A stretch of DNA of 64,000 nt from Hoeflea_A sp039025395 (GCA_039025395.1 JBCCOK010000012.1:22892-86891), one strand, 5' to 3'. Counted from the stretch's first letter, positions 1-8,108 are shown. Notes: generated by a model not told the origin, from the letters alone. A program made the numbers and translations.

Positions 1-2
1 CC

Positions 3-194
3 GAATGGGGCCAGATCCACGGAATCGTCCCGGTCGACTTCGATTGGTGGCCTGAAACCCCGGATTCGACTGTTTCTTCCTGGGGCGTTGAGGAGGCTGC
101 CGTTGAAGTTGAGGTCGAAGTTATCGAGACCGTTAACGGTGAAACGACAGGAAATGGGGACACCGCTGGTGAAAGCGGTGAAGTCACAGAATGA
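3..194 (+). CDS. pufM: Photosynthetic reaction centre M subunit, C-terminal fragment (5' end outside window)
   Basis: The frame is open from the window edge to a TGA at 192-194, giving the last 63 residues. It begins EWGQIHGIVPV, which aligns with the C-terminal end of purple-bacterial reaction-centre M subunits (WGQNHGMAPL in Rhodobacter, from memory). The M subunit is the integral membrane partner of PufL that binds the special pair and quinone. About 50 residues follow the WGQxHG motif; this tail is strongly acidic (E/D/T/V/G-rich, with an alternating EVEVEV stretch) and has no Lys or Arg. Its stop overlaps the start of the next gene by 4 bp (ATGA), so the two are probably translationally coupled. 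The position just before puhB would suit puhA, but the sequence does not resemble the PuhA C-terminus I know. Only the tail is visible, so the call is moderate. Confidence 0.68.
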   Translation, partial: EWGQIHGIVPVDFDWWPETPDSTVSSWGVEEAAVEVEVEVIETVNGETTGNGDTAGESGEVTE

Positions 195-1363
195 GATCGT
201 CTGCCGCACTGACACTTGAAAAGGGTATTCATGAGCCCGCCGGGCGGGCTGCTCGCAGCCGGGTTAACAGGGTCAACCGGCCGTTAGGCCTACCGGCGCC
301 GCTTCCTGCGGGTGAACGGGTTGTCTGGCAAGGTAACCCCAGCTTCATCAGTTATGCGCAAGAGATATATCCGGTACGCCTGATCGCGGCCTATTTTGTC
401 ATTGTCGCAGCATGGAGCGTTCTTGTTATGCTGCAAGACGGCTACGGCGCGGGATATGCCGTGGCGTCGCTTGCGTTTGCATTGATCAGCGGCGGGATCG
501 TCTTGGGCATTCTCGGCCTGATCGCCTGGCTGGGCGCGCGCACAACCGTTTACACGATCACCAACCGACGCGTTCTCATGCGTATCGGCATAGCGCTGAC
601 GAAGACGATCGATATTCCGTTCAGGACGATCAGATGCATCGATCTTAGCGCAAAGAAGAACGGCACCGGCAATATCTCGCTCCAGACAGGCGGCAGTACG
701 ACCCTGCCCTATCTTATGCTGTGGCCTCATGTGCGCCCATGGCGACTGCGTCGGCCTGAACCGATGCTGAGAGCTGTTCCGGACGCTGAAACGGTTGCGC
801 AACGCCTCGCCGCGGGCGTAGCAGAGGCGAGTGAAACCGAGGCGGCAGAAATCGATACGCCGCAGCCGGAGGCGCATGACACGCCTACTGGAGCCGAAGA
901 CGATTTCGAAGCCGCGCGGCGACGGAGAATGCGCGTACCGCTGCTCGCAGCAGCTTCCTTGCCGGTTTTAGCGGTCATCATCGTAGCGCTGGCTCAGCTT
1001 GGAATCATTGCAGCCGAGAGGCCGAGTGATCTACGTTCGCCTGCGAGTGTGCACAACGTCACATTCGAAGATATAGGCGGACAGCGGCTTGCCATTAAGG
1101 ACGCAGAACTCGGCACCACAATGGCCGTCGTCGAACCAGGCAAGGACGGCCTCGTTCGCAATGCCGTGCGCGGGCTCAACCGGGGCCGAACGCAAAACAA
1201 CCTTGCGCCGACCACGACCTATCAGGTTGTTTTCTGGGATGACGGACGGATCACGCTTTCGGACCTTGAAGCGGAACGGCACATTCCATTGAGTTCCTTC
1301 GCCTTGACGACGAGCAACGCGCTGGATGCGCTTTTGGCAATGAACAACGCTGCAGATCTGTAA
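191..1363 (+). CDS. puhBC: Fused photosynthetic complex assembly protein PuhB-PuhC
   Basis: This 390-residue protein joins two assembly factors usually encoded separately (PuhB about 210 aa, PuhC about 150 aa, from memory). Residues 31-210 are PuhB-like: a GERVVWQGNP motif, two membrane segments (about 65-82 and 90-115), then a bacterial PH-like region with TNRRVLMRIGIAL, the DLS..GTGNISL stretch and YLMLWPHVRPWRLRRPEPML. Residues 211-242 form an acidic, Pro/Thr-rich linker. Residues 247-385 are PuhC-like: RRRRMRVP before a membrane helix (about 249-272), then a soluble domain with EPGKDGLVRNAVRGL and FWDDGRITLSDL. PuhB and PuhC assist assembly of the reaction centre and LH1 in purple bacteria. 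The start ATG at 191 overlaps the pufM stop. No frame change or internal stop is seen between the halves. No further photosynthesis gene follows, so this marks one edge of the cluster. Confidence 0.82.
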   Translation: MRSSAALTLEKGIHEPAGRAARSRVNRVNRPLGLPAPLPAGERVVWQGNPSFISYAQEIYPVRLIAAYFVIVAAWSVLVMLQDGYGAGYAVASLAFALISGGIVLGILGLIAWLGARTTVYTITNRRVLMRIGIALTKTIDIPFRTIRCIDLSAKKNGTGNISLQTGGSTTLPYLMLWPHVRPWRLRRPEPMLRAVPDAETVAQRLAAGVAEASETEAAEIDTPQPEAHDTPTGAEDDFEAARRRRMRVPLLAAASLPVLAVIIVALAQLGIIAAERPSDLRSPASVHNVTFEDIGGQRLAIKDAELGTTMAVVEPGKDGLVRNAVRGLNRGRTQNNLAPTTTYQVVFWDDGRITLSDLEAERHIPLSSFALTTSNALDALLAMNNAADL

Positions 1364-1521
1364 GTCAGCTCAGAAGCGTCGTCCGTTTCGTTTGGTCTGA
1401 CCTTTTCTTATGCCGCCCGTGCGCCGATGACATTCGAAAGGCCCGTGCGTAAGGAAATGGCTATTCACAATTTAGATGACGCTGACGGGCCCTACCCCAA
1501 TTATCACAGACCGAAGCCTAC

Positions 1522-1551
1522 TTGACACACCGCCTGATGCATGGCCCTATT
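1522..1551 (+). promoter_or_regulatory. Candidate sigma-70 promoter for the ABC importer operon
   Basis: A perfect TTGACA (1522-1527) is followed after 18 bp by CCTATT (1546-1551), a partial match to a -10 box. It lies 53 bp upstream of the binding-protein start at 1605, inside the 241 bp gap after puhBC. I looked for TPP-riboswitch motifs in this gap because of the transporter type and found none. Confidence 0.4.
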
Positions 1552-1604
1552 TTGCACTGCACAAACCAGATTATAATCATTGCAAACAAGATGGGGAGCC
1601 ACGC

Positions 1605-2615
1605 ATGTACAAGACAATCGCGCTGGCATTGTTGACGGTTCTGGCGTTTGCCGGACACGGCAATGCGCAGTCAACCAAAATTCAATTTGCGCTCGACTGG
1701 AAATTCGAAGGCCCGAGCGCGGCCTACTTCGCGGCTATCGACAACGGGCATTTCGCAGCCGAAGGCCTCGATGTCGAGATCGCGCCGGGCAAGGGTTCGC
1801 TTGATGCGATTCCGAAGGTGGCGACGGGTGCCTTTCCGGTGGGATTTGCCGACATCAACAGTCTGATCAAGTTTCTCGACCAAAATCCGGGAGCGCCGGT
1901 CAAAGCCGTCATGATGATCTACGACAAACCGCCTTTCGCGGTTGTTGGCCGTGTCTCTCAGGGTGTTGCGAGTCCCAAAGATCTGGAGGGAAAAACCCTT
2001 GGCGCCCCACCTCCTGATGGCGCGTGGGCTCAGTTCCCGGCCTTTGCCTCGGCCAACAACATCAACAAGGAAGCTGTCACGGTAGAACCGGTCGGCTTTC
2101 CGACACGAGAGCCGATGTTGGCGGAAGGCAAGGTCGACGCCATTACCGGCTTTTCGTTTTCCAGCTACCTCAACCTCGTCCGGCTAGGCGTTCCCGAATC
2201 GGATATCTCCGTAATTCTGATGGCAGACCACGGACTGTCGCTCTACGGCAATGCGATCATTGTAAACACCGAATTTGCGGCGTCGAACCCGGAGGTTGTC
2301 AAAGGTTTTCTGCGCGGTGTTTCCAAGGGTTGGAAAGATGCGATCGCTGACCCGAAAGGCAGCGTGGAATTGATTGCCAAACGCAATCCGGCGCTCGACG
2401 TGGATCTTGAGACACGCCGGCTCCAGCTTTGCATTGATGCAAACGTTGTTACGGATTTCACGAAAGCCAACGGTATGGGCAACATCGATGCGGCGCGATT
2501 TGCCAAGTCAATGGACCAACTCGCGGAAACTTATGAGTTCAAGACTCCGCCTGACACGACACTCTACTTCACCGGGGAGTTTCTTCCTGCCGCGTCTGAG
2601 CGGATGCTGAACTAG
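1605..2615 (+). CDS. ABC transporter substrate-binding protein, NMT1/THI5 (SsuA-like) family
   Basis: Predicted periplasmic binding protein of 336 residues. The ATG at 1605 is preferred over in-frame codons further upstream because it follows GGGGAG and begins a clear Sec signal peptide (MYKTIALALLTVLAFAGHGNAQ) with likely cleavage after NAQ. The mature part starts with KIQFALDWKFEGPSAAYFAA, typical of the NMT1/THI5 fold that binds pyrimidine precursors of thiamine, riboflavin, taurine, alkanesulfonates or nitrate. The ATPase and permease follow in order, making a complete importer. The substrate cannot be read from sequence: no thi, ssu or tau biosynthetic gene is adjacent and there is no visible TPP riboswitch. 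A strong hairpin separates this gene from the ATPase gene. Confidence 0.85.
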   Translation: MYKTIALALLTVLAFAGHGNAQSTKIQFALDWKFEGPSAAYFAAIDNGHFAAEGLDVEIAPGKGSLDAIPKVATGAFPVGFADINSLIKFLDQNPGAPVKAVMMIYDKPPFAVVGRVSQGVASPKDLEGKTLGAPPPDGAWAQFPAFASANNINKEAVTVEPVGFPTREPMLAEGKVDAITGFSFSSYLNLVRLGVPESDISVILMADHGLSLYGNAIIVNTEFAASNPEVVKGFLRGVSKGWKDAIADPKGSVELIAKRNPALDVDLETRRLQLCIDANVVTDFTKANGMGNIDAARFAKSMDQLAETYEFKTPPDTTLYFTGEFLPAASERMLN

Positions 2616-2623
2616 ATTATAAA

Positions 2624-2648
2624 GCCGGCGGCAGCATTTGCCGCCGGC
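2624..2648 (+). other. Intercistronic hairpin between binding-protein and ATPase genes
   Basis: Perfect 10-bp GC-rich inverted repeat (GCCGGCGGCA, 5-nt loop, TGCCGCCGGC) starting 8 bp after the binding-protein stop. It has no following T-run and ends 7 bp before the ATG of the next gene. Such hairpins often stabilise the upstream binding-protein message and cause partial attenuation in ABC importer operons; that role is inferred here. Confidence 0.65.
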
Positions 2649-2655
2649 AACTGGT

Positions 2656-3483
2656 ATGGATACGCACGTCAATACGCTCTCCAATACCGGAGTGTCCGAG
2701 CGCATCGCTCTGCGCTCGGTCAGCCATACCTTTCATACCGATTCAGGGCCGCTTCCCGTTCTCGACGACTTGAGCATGGCCTGTGCCGACCAGAGCTTCA
2801 CAGCAGTTGTTGGGCCCTCGGGCTGCGGCAAGTCCACCCTCACCCGGCTTGTTGCCGGATTGCTCAAGCCGGATCATGGCGAGGTCCTGTTGCATGGGGA
2901 AAAGGTGACGGGTCCGCGTTCAACCGTTGGCATGGCGTTTCAGAATCCAGTTCTGCTGGAGTGGCGGAGTATTATCGAAAACGTCGTCTTGCCACTTGAA
3001 ATCGTTCCGAACACGATGTCGAAAACCGAACGGCATGGCCGCGCGCGCGAACTGCTGGCACTTGTTGGACTGTCGGGGTTCGAGGACAAACGTCCATCGG
3101 AGCTGTCGGGCGGCATGCGCCAGCGCGCGTCGCTTTGCCGGGCCATCGTACACCGGCCGGAAGTTCTGATTCTTGATGAGCCGTTTGGCGCGCTTGATGC
3201 CTTCACGCGCGAAGATCTGTGGCAGACCATGCACGCGCTACGCAAGGAAGAAAACGTTACCTCCATATTGATCACGCATGACTTGAGAGAATCGGTATTT
3301 CTGGCGGAAAAGGTCGTCGTTTTGTCCGGCCGGCCGGCACATGTTCAATATACGCTTGACGTCGACCTACCTCCCGAGCGCGAGCTTGGCGATCTCTATT
3401 CTGCGGGCGCGACCGAGATGCTGCACGATCTGCGGCATCAGATCCAAATTGCGCAGGGCCGCGCCCCTGCCGATAGCACGTAG
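2656..3483 (+). CDS. ABC transporter ATP-binding protein, nitrate/taurine/thiamine-precursor type
   Basis: Cytoplasmic ATPase of 275 residues that powers the importer made with its two neighbours. Walker A GPSGCGKST is at about 53-61, followed by the Q-loop (FQNPVLLEWRS), signature LSGGMRQRASLCRAI, Walker B LILDEPFGALD and switch histidine in ILITHDLRESV. The FQ(N/D)P..LPWR-like Q-loop and the DAFTRE segment after Walker B are typical of SsuB/TauB/ThiZ relatives. I start it at ATG 2656, since an in-frame TTG at 2638 lies inside the preceding hairpin. The permease begins 13 bp downstream. Confidence 0.9.
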   Translation: MDTHVNTLSNTGVSERIALRSVSHTFHTDSGPLPVLDDLSMACADQSFTAVVGPSGCGKSTLTRLVAGLLKPDHGEVLLHGEKVTGPRSTVGMAFQNPVLLEWRSIIENVVLPLEIVPNTMSKTERHGRARELLALVGLSGFEDKRPSELSGGMRQRASLCRAIVHRPEVLILDEPFGALDAFTREDLWQTMHALRKEENVTSILITHDLRESVFLAEKVVVLSGRPAHVQYTLDVDLPPERELGDLYSAGATEMLHDLRHQIQIAQGRAPADST

Positions 3484-3496
3484 GTTTTTTACAACG

Positions 3497-4258
3497 ATGA
3501 GCATGATGCAACGCATAGGAGTGCCGGTCGCTGCAATGCTGATCTTTGGTCTCCTGTGGGAATGGCTTGTCTGGTTCAATGACTGGCCGAACTACAAGAT
3601 GGCCTCGCCTTCGGATATCGGACCGGCCATATGGCAATACCGGTGGCTGTTCGTGGAATATGGTTGGGACACACTCTGGAGAACCGTGGTTGGCCTTGGG
3701 CTTGCGGTTGTTGTTGGCACCATCATCGGCATGATGATGGGCTTCTCAAGGCTGCTGCGCGATGCACTGTACCCGCTCCTTGTTGGCTTCAATGCCGTTC
3801 CCAAAGCCACGGTTGTGCCGGTGATCGCCCTGATCTTCGTCGGCTTGCACGACATGAATACGATCCTTATCGCCTTCATGATCTCGTTCTTTCCGATCGC
3901 TGTTTCGATCTCGATCGGACTGTCGACTCTCGAACCGGAATATCGCGACATATTGCGGGCGCTGGGCGCCAGCCGCTTTACGATTTTTCGCAAGATCGCG
4001 CTGCCAAAAACACTGCCAGAGTTTTTCGGAGCCCTAAAGGTGGCGGTGACGCTGGCTTTTATCGGCACCAACCTCATGGAAATTGTCGAACCGCACGGCA
4101 AAGGCCTTGGCCATCTGTTCGACAGCGGCAAGATCAACGCCGATTATCCGTTGATGTTCGCGGTTCTGATTGCACTGGCGTTGCTTGGCATCCTGCTCTT
4201 TTATGTCGTGGTGCTTCTGGAACGGATTTTCGCAGGCTGGGCGGAGCGACCTGCCTAA
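3497..4258 (+). CDS. ABC transporter permease, SsuC/TauC/ThiX family
   Basis: Integral membrane permease of 253 residues, the third part of the importer. About six hydrophobic segments are visible. The cytoplasmic EAA loop that contacts the ATPase is the LRALGASRFTIFRKIALPKTLPEFFGALK region. The ATG at 3497 is 13 bp after the ATPase stop; an upstream extension of the frame overlaps the ATPase gene and lacks coding character. Its stop overlaps by 4 bp the stop of the convergent MFS exporter gene, leaving no room for an independent terminator between the two operons. Substrate unknown, as for the binding protein. Confidence 0.88.
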   Translation: MSMMQRIGVPVAAMLIFGLLWEWLVWFNDWPNYKMASPSDIGPAIWQYRWLFVEYGWDTLWRTVVGLGLAVVVGTIIGMMMGFSRLLRDALYPLLVGFNAVPKATVVPVIALIFVGLHDMNTILIAFMISFFPIAVSISIGLSTLEPEYRDILRALGASRFTIFRKIALPKTLPEFFGALKVAVTLAFIGTNLMEIVEPHGKGLGHLFDSGKINADYPLMFAVLIALALLGILLFYVVVLLERIFAGWAERPA

Positions 4259-5892
4259 ATGGCCTCACGAGTGCTTGTCACCGACGGACGAACCAGATGG
4301 GTAACGACCGGCTTGGCGCCGTCGATCTGAAGCGTCTCGATTTCCATCTGCAGCTTCTGGTCCTCGCCCGTGACCCGTTCATGGTGACGCTGATGATCAA
4401 GCCACGAACTCTCCCACCAGCTTTCGGTAAAGATTGATGGATCCGCGCTGTCCTGGAGAAGCGACCATTGATAACCGCCGTTGCGCTTGCGGCTCGAGGC
4501 CAGCTGACCGACAAGGTCAGAAAAGCGGTCGCGGTTTTCAGGGGCCACCCGATAGCGAATTTGCACCATCACAGGCCCGTCCGGTGCATCGTCAGCAGCG
4601 ACTACCGGCGCAGGCCAGTGCATTGACGGTGTGTGGTCCACGGATTCGCCCTGGTTGAGTTTTGCCCGGCGCGTCAATGGAACAAGCACCAACGCGCCGA
4701 GTGCTGCGGCGACCAGCGCGACCGGTATCCCGTACATGGTTGCAATCTGTCCCCAAAGCAGGCTTCCAAGGGCCATGCTGCCAAAGAAGACGGTCAGAAA
4801 CACCGAGAGACCGCGGGCGCGAACCCAGTTGGGCAGGGCCAGTTGCGCCGAAACGTTGAGGCTCGAAAGCACCGCGATCCACGAAATGCCTGCCACAAGC
4901 GAAAGGAAAACGGCAACCGCCTGGATCGGGACGAGGGCGAAGAACAGCAATACCAGTGCAATTCCCGCTGTACCCGCCATGACCGTCCGGTCCGCTCCCA
5001 GGCGTTTTTTGATAGACGGCAGGACAAAGGCACCAGCGACCGCGCCCGCACCAACGGCTGCCAGCATGTTGCCGTAGAGCGATGGCCCGCCCGATAGAAC
5101 ATCGCGGGCGATCAAGGGCAGCATCGCCCACAACGCGCTGGCAAACAGAAAGAAGGCCAGTGCTCGAACAAGAGTCGCCCTCAAGGCCATGTTGTTTACT
5201 GCATGTCGCACGCCGATACGCAGCGCGCCGATGACGTGTTCGGCTGGCAATGAGCCCGTATTGTCAGCCTTTGGCCGCCACCATGCCAAGGTGGCAATGA
5301 TGCCCAGAAAACTGATCGCATTGACGAGAAACGGATAAGCGATGCCGGCGCTGACAATGAGGAAACCCGCGAGCGCAGGACCGATTGCGCGGCTGATATT
5401 GATGCCCATCGAATTCAATGCAATGGCAGGCGAAAGCTCGGTTTTCGGTACCAGCGCCGGAACGATCGCCTGCCAGGCCGGTGCCATGAAAGCAGCGCCT
5501 GTTCCCATGACGAAAGTGAAGATGAGCAGGAGCGGTGCCGTCATCATCCCGGCCATCACCAAGAGCGTCATTGCAACCGCTGCAATGCCCATCAGAATAT
5601 TGATGACGATCAGCAGTTTCCTGCGGTCGACAATGTCGGCAATGGCGCCGGCGAGAAGCGCAAACAGGAATATGGGAAGTGTCGTCGCAGCCTGAACCGA
5701 GGCAACCAGAAGCGGTGAAGGCGCAAGCTCCGTCATCAGCCACCCGGCACCCACATCGTGCATCCATGTGCCGATATTGGACAATACCGTCGCGATCCAA
5801 AGGACCGCAAAGGCGCGATAGCGGAACGGCGCAAACGCCGACCCGGCTGGTTTCGTGGCGGCTGTTTCTTTCTGGTCTGACGCAGTCGTCAT
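4255..5892 (-). CDS. MFS exporter (MFS_3/DUF894, EntS-like) with C-terminal ABM-like domain
   Basis: A 545-residue protein of the MFS_3 family, which includes the enterobactin exporter EntS. Residues about 20-415 form 12 hydrophobic helices with the AIADIVDRRKLL motif-A loop and WMHDVGAGWLM near the N-terminus. The C-terminal about 100 residues are soluble, with VMVQIRYRVAPENRDRFSDL and SWLDHQRHHERVT, resembling a ferredoxin-like/ABM domain often found at the end of this family. It is the last gene of the quinone-stress operon; its ATG overlaps the stop of the adaptor gene by 4 bp. It probably exports a small toxic organic compound together with that adaptor. Substrate is inferred only from context. 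Confidence 0.85.
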   Translation of the reverse strand: MTTASDQKETAATKPAGSAFAPFRYRAFAVLWIATVLSNIGTWMHDVGAGWLMTELAPSPLLVASVQAATTLPIFLFALLAGAIADIVDRRKLLIVINILMGIAAVAMTLLVMAGMMTAPLLLIFTFVMGTGAAFMAPAWQAIVPALVPKTELSPAIALNSMGINISRAIGPALAGFLIVSAGIAYPFLVNAISFLGIIATLAWWRPKADNTGSLPAEHVIGALRIGVRHAVNNMALRATLVRALAFFLFASALWAMLPLIARDVLSGGPSLYGNMLAAVGAGAVAGAFVLPSIKKRLGADRTVMAGTAGIALVLLFFALVPIQAVAVFLSLVAGISWIAVLSSLNVSAQLALPNWVRARGLSVFLTVFFGSMALGSLLWGQIATMYGIPVALVAAALGALVLVPLTRRAKLNQGESVDHTPSMHWPAPVVAADDAPDGPVMVQIRYRVAPENRDRFSDLVGQLASSRKRNGGYQWSLLQDSADPSIFTESWWESSWLDHQRHHERVTGEDQKLQMEIETLQIDGAKPVVTHLVRPSVTSTREAI

Positions 5893-6737
5893 TGTTCCGC
5901 CCCATCATCGGTGACATCGGAGAGCACAGTCAAACGCATGCCAGGCCGCAGCAAGGCATCCGGATTGGGAAATGAAGCCCAAACCGTCACCGTGCCGGTC
6001 TGCGGATCGACTTGTGGGCTGGCGGCTTCCGGTGTCGCTTCGACCGCATATTGTCGGTTGCCGGGCAGCACCAGCGATATTCTGATCCGTTCCAGCAGTG
6101 CTTCAACATCGGGCGATCCGGTCTCTTCCAACAGCGAAAGGCGGTCGGCATAGGGCGCCTGGTAGGCGACAACGGCAGGATCAAGCGTCATGATCGTTGC
6201 CAACGGCACGCCTGAATCTGCTGCAAGGTAGGCGCCCATAACGGTGGCAGGGCGGGTGATGTATCCGGATATCGGTGCACGCACAACGGTACGCTGCAGG
6301 TCAAGCGCAGCGCGGTCGCGCTCGGTCTCGGCCAGCGCAAGGTCAGCTTCTGCGGCCGCAAGTGCTGTCATGGTGCGACCGAACGCGGCGTCAGTCGTAA
6401 CGCCGCGTTCGGACAGGACCTCCTGGCGGCCAGCCTCGCGTCTTGCGCCGTCGAGTGTTGCTTGCGCCTGACGGACTTTGGCTTGCGCTGCCGCCAGCGC
6501 AAACTCGAAGTCGGTCGGATCGAGGCTGATCAGGGCTTGTCCAGCCGAAACCCGTTCGCCGCCTTCGAACAGAATGTCGTTGACCACGCCGTCCAACCGG
6601 CTGGAAACAACAGCACTTCGGGATGCCTCAACCCGGCCTTCCAGAACCAGCGGTTCAGCCCAGGCTGAGGCAACAGGGAGCGACACAAACAAGGCCGCAG
6701 CGGCAAACAGGTGTGCGGTGACCGTCACTGTTTTCAT
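5889..6737 (-). CDS. Efflux periplasmic adaptor (membrane fusion protein, HlyD/AcrA type)
   Basis: A 282-residue predicted periplasmic protein with a signal peptide (cleavage likely after ASAWA). A lipoyl-like half motif (GRVEASRSAVVSSRLDGVV) precedes a short Ala-rich coiled coil (about 75-145) and a second half (TVVRAPISGYI), followed by a beta-barrel region (PQTGTVTVWASFPNP). This is the layout of RND adaptors. Unusually, the co-translated partner is an MFS_3 exporter rather than an RND pump. No outer-membrane TolC gene is nearby. It lies 34 bp after the isochorismatase-like hydrolase gene in the same operon. Confidence 0.87.
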   Translation of the reverse strand: MKTVTVTAHLFAAAALFVSLPVASAWAEPLVLEGRVEASRSAVVSSRLDGVVNDILFEGGERVSAGQALISLDPTDFEFALAAAQAKVRQAQATLDGARREAGRQEVLSERGVTTDAAFGRTMTALAAAEADLALAETERDRAALDLQRTVVRAPISGYITRPATVMGAYLAADSGVPLATIMTLDPAVVAYQAPYADRLSLLEETGSPDVEALLERIRISLVLPGNRQYAVEATPEAASPQVDPQTGTVTVWASFPNPDALLRPGMRLTVLSDVTDDGAEQ

Positions 6738-6771
6738 ATCCGGAACTGGAACAAGCGGGGCTTAGACTCAA

Positions 6772-7452
6772 TCAAGCGGCCGAAACCGGGTCGAGGCGCT
6801 CACCGTGGCTTTGGCGTTCAGGTGCGTTGTGGACCATCGTATAGGCATAGTCGACGCCCATCCCATAAGCTCCTGAGTGCTCCTGCACGATCGCGATGGT
6901 TCCGTCGTAGGTGTCCCTGCGAGCCCAATCGCGCTGCCATTCCAGCAGCACCTGCTGCCAGGTGACCGGCACGACGCCGGCCTGGATCATGCGCTGCATG
7001 GCGAAATCATGCGCCTCGACAGACGTACCCCCGGATGCGTCGGCCACCATGTAAATCTCGTAGCCGCCCTCGGCCATCGCGCTGAAGGCAAAGGTATTGT
7101 TGCAGACCTCTGTCCAAAGACCTGAAACCACGACCTTTTTGCGGTCATTCTTGGCCAGGTGATCACGCACCTTCTGATCGTCCCAGGAATTCATCGACGT
7201 CCGCTCAAGCAGCGGGTGATCGGGAAAGACTGCCAGCAACTCCGGGTAGGTATGGCCCGAAAAGCTCTCCGTCTCTACGGTCGTAATGATGGTCGGTATA
7301 TCGAAAAGACGGGCCGACTTTGCCAATGCAACCGTGTTGTTTTTCAATGTCTGACGGTCGATCGACTGAACGCCGAAAGCCATCTGCGGTTGGTGATCGA
7401 TGAAGATGAGCTGACTGTTTTGAGGGGTCAGCAGTTCGAGTTTCGTGTCCAT
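6772..7452 (-). CDS. Isochorismatase-family cysteine hydrolase (YcaC-like)
   Basis: A 226-residue cytoplasmic hydrolase of the isochorismatase superfamily. The predicted catalytic Asp is D19 in LIFIDHQP and the nucleophile is C117 in VVSGLWTEVCNN; the ERTSMNSWDD stretch matches the YcaC-like subgroup, where a basic residue completes the triad. The C-terminal part contains WQRDWARRDTYDG, common in members found beside dioxygenases and efflux genes. True substrates of YcaC-like enzymes are mostly unknown. The gene sits third in the quinone-stress operon, 26 bp after the esterase. Confidence 0.86.
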   Translation of the reverse strand: MDTKLELLTPQNSQLIFIDHQPQMAFGVQSIDRQTLKNNTVALAKSARLFDIPTIITTVETESFSGHTYPELLAVFPDHPLLERTSMNSWDDQKVRDHLAKNDRKKVVVSGLWTEVCNNTFAFSAMAEGGYEIYMVADASGGTSVEAHDFAMQRMIQAGVVPVTWQQVLLEWQRDWARRDTYDGTIAIVQEHSGAYGMGVDYAYTMVHNAPERQSHGERLDPVSAA

Positions 7453-7478
7453 GACTGATCCTTACCAAAGTGACGGTT

Positions 7479-8108
7479 TCATGCAGCTTCGCTTCGATGG
7501 TCGGCCTTGAGAAACGCGACGACAGCACCGATTTCCTCAGCGCGTACCTCGTGGCCGCCGGAGTGAAAACTGGTATCGGTTTCGCTGCCCTGCTTGCGGA
7601 AATATTCAACCAGTGTCTCTGTCGCCGATATCGGGCTGATCGTGTCTCTTTCACCGGCGGTGACAAGCACCTTTGCCCGCGAAAGGCCGTCGTTGTCGGC
7701 CGGTGTCCAGGGGATCAAGGGATGCATCAGGCAGATGCGATCAAACAGATCGGCGTGCTTAAAGGCGACAGCGGCGAGAATGTTGGCGCCGTTGGAATAG
7801 CCGAGGCCGAATACCGGGTGCCCCGCCGTTGCCGCTTTGTGCGCGGCGATGAAGCCGGCCATTTTCGACGTCCGCGCGGCAAGATCGTCCATGTCGTAAA
7901 CGCCCTCGCCCGTCCTGCGGAAAAAGCGGTTGGCACCCATCTCGGAGACGTCGCCTCGGGGCGAGACAATGCCCGCCCCCGGCAATTCCCGATCGATCAG
8001 GTCGAAGAACTGGTGCTCATCGCCACCGGTGCCGTGAAAGGCAAAGACGACCGGCGCATCGCTGGTGGTCGGCGGCTTGATCAGATGCTGGTATGCTGTC
8101 TCAGACAT
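7479..8108 (-). CDS. Alpha/beta hydrolase (carboxylesterase/phospholipase, MhqD-like)
   Basis: A 209-residue serine hydrolase. The triad is visible as S105 in GLGYSNGA, D155 in TAGERDTISP and H186 in FHSGGHEV, with an oxyanion-hole region HGTGGDE at about 25-31. I start it at ATG 8108, preceded by AAAGAG; a further in-frame TTG 18 bp upstream is less likely. In Firmicutes a homologous esterase (MhqD) is encoded with the extradiol dioxygenase MhqO and protects against quinones. Here it lies 38 bp downstream of an MhqO-like gene, supporting the same role. Confidence 0.88.
   Translation of the reverse strand: MSETAYQHLIKPPTTSDAPVVFAFHGTGGDEHQFFDLIDRELPGAGIVSPRGDVSEMGANRFFRRTGEGVYDMDDLAARTSKMAGFIAAHKAATAGHPVFGLGYSNGANILAAVAFKHADLFDRICLMHPLIPWTPADNDGLSRAKVLVTAGERDTISPISATETLVEYFRKQGSETDTSFHSGGHEVRAEEIGAVVAFLKADHRSEAA

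Noticed and set aside
3..194. Upstream fragment as PuhA (reaction-centre H subunit)
   Set aside because: Its position before puhB suggests PuhA, but WGQxHG at the start of the fragment fits the M-subunit C-terminus and none of the PuhA C-terminal motifs I know is present.
1364..1604. TPP riboswitch before the THI5-type importer
   Set aside because: No CTGAGA or GATCTGGATAATGC-like elements are present in the leader.
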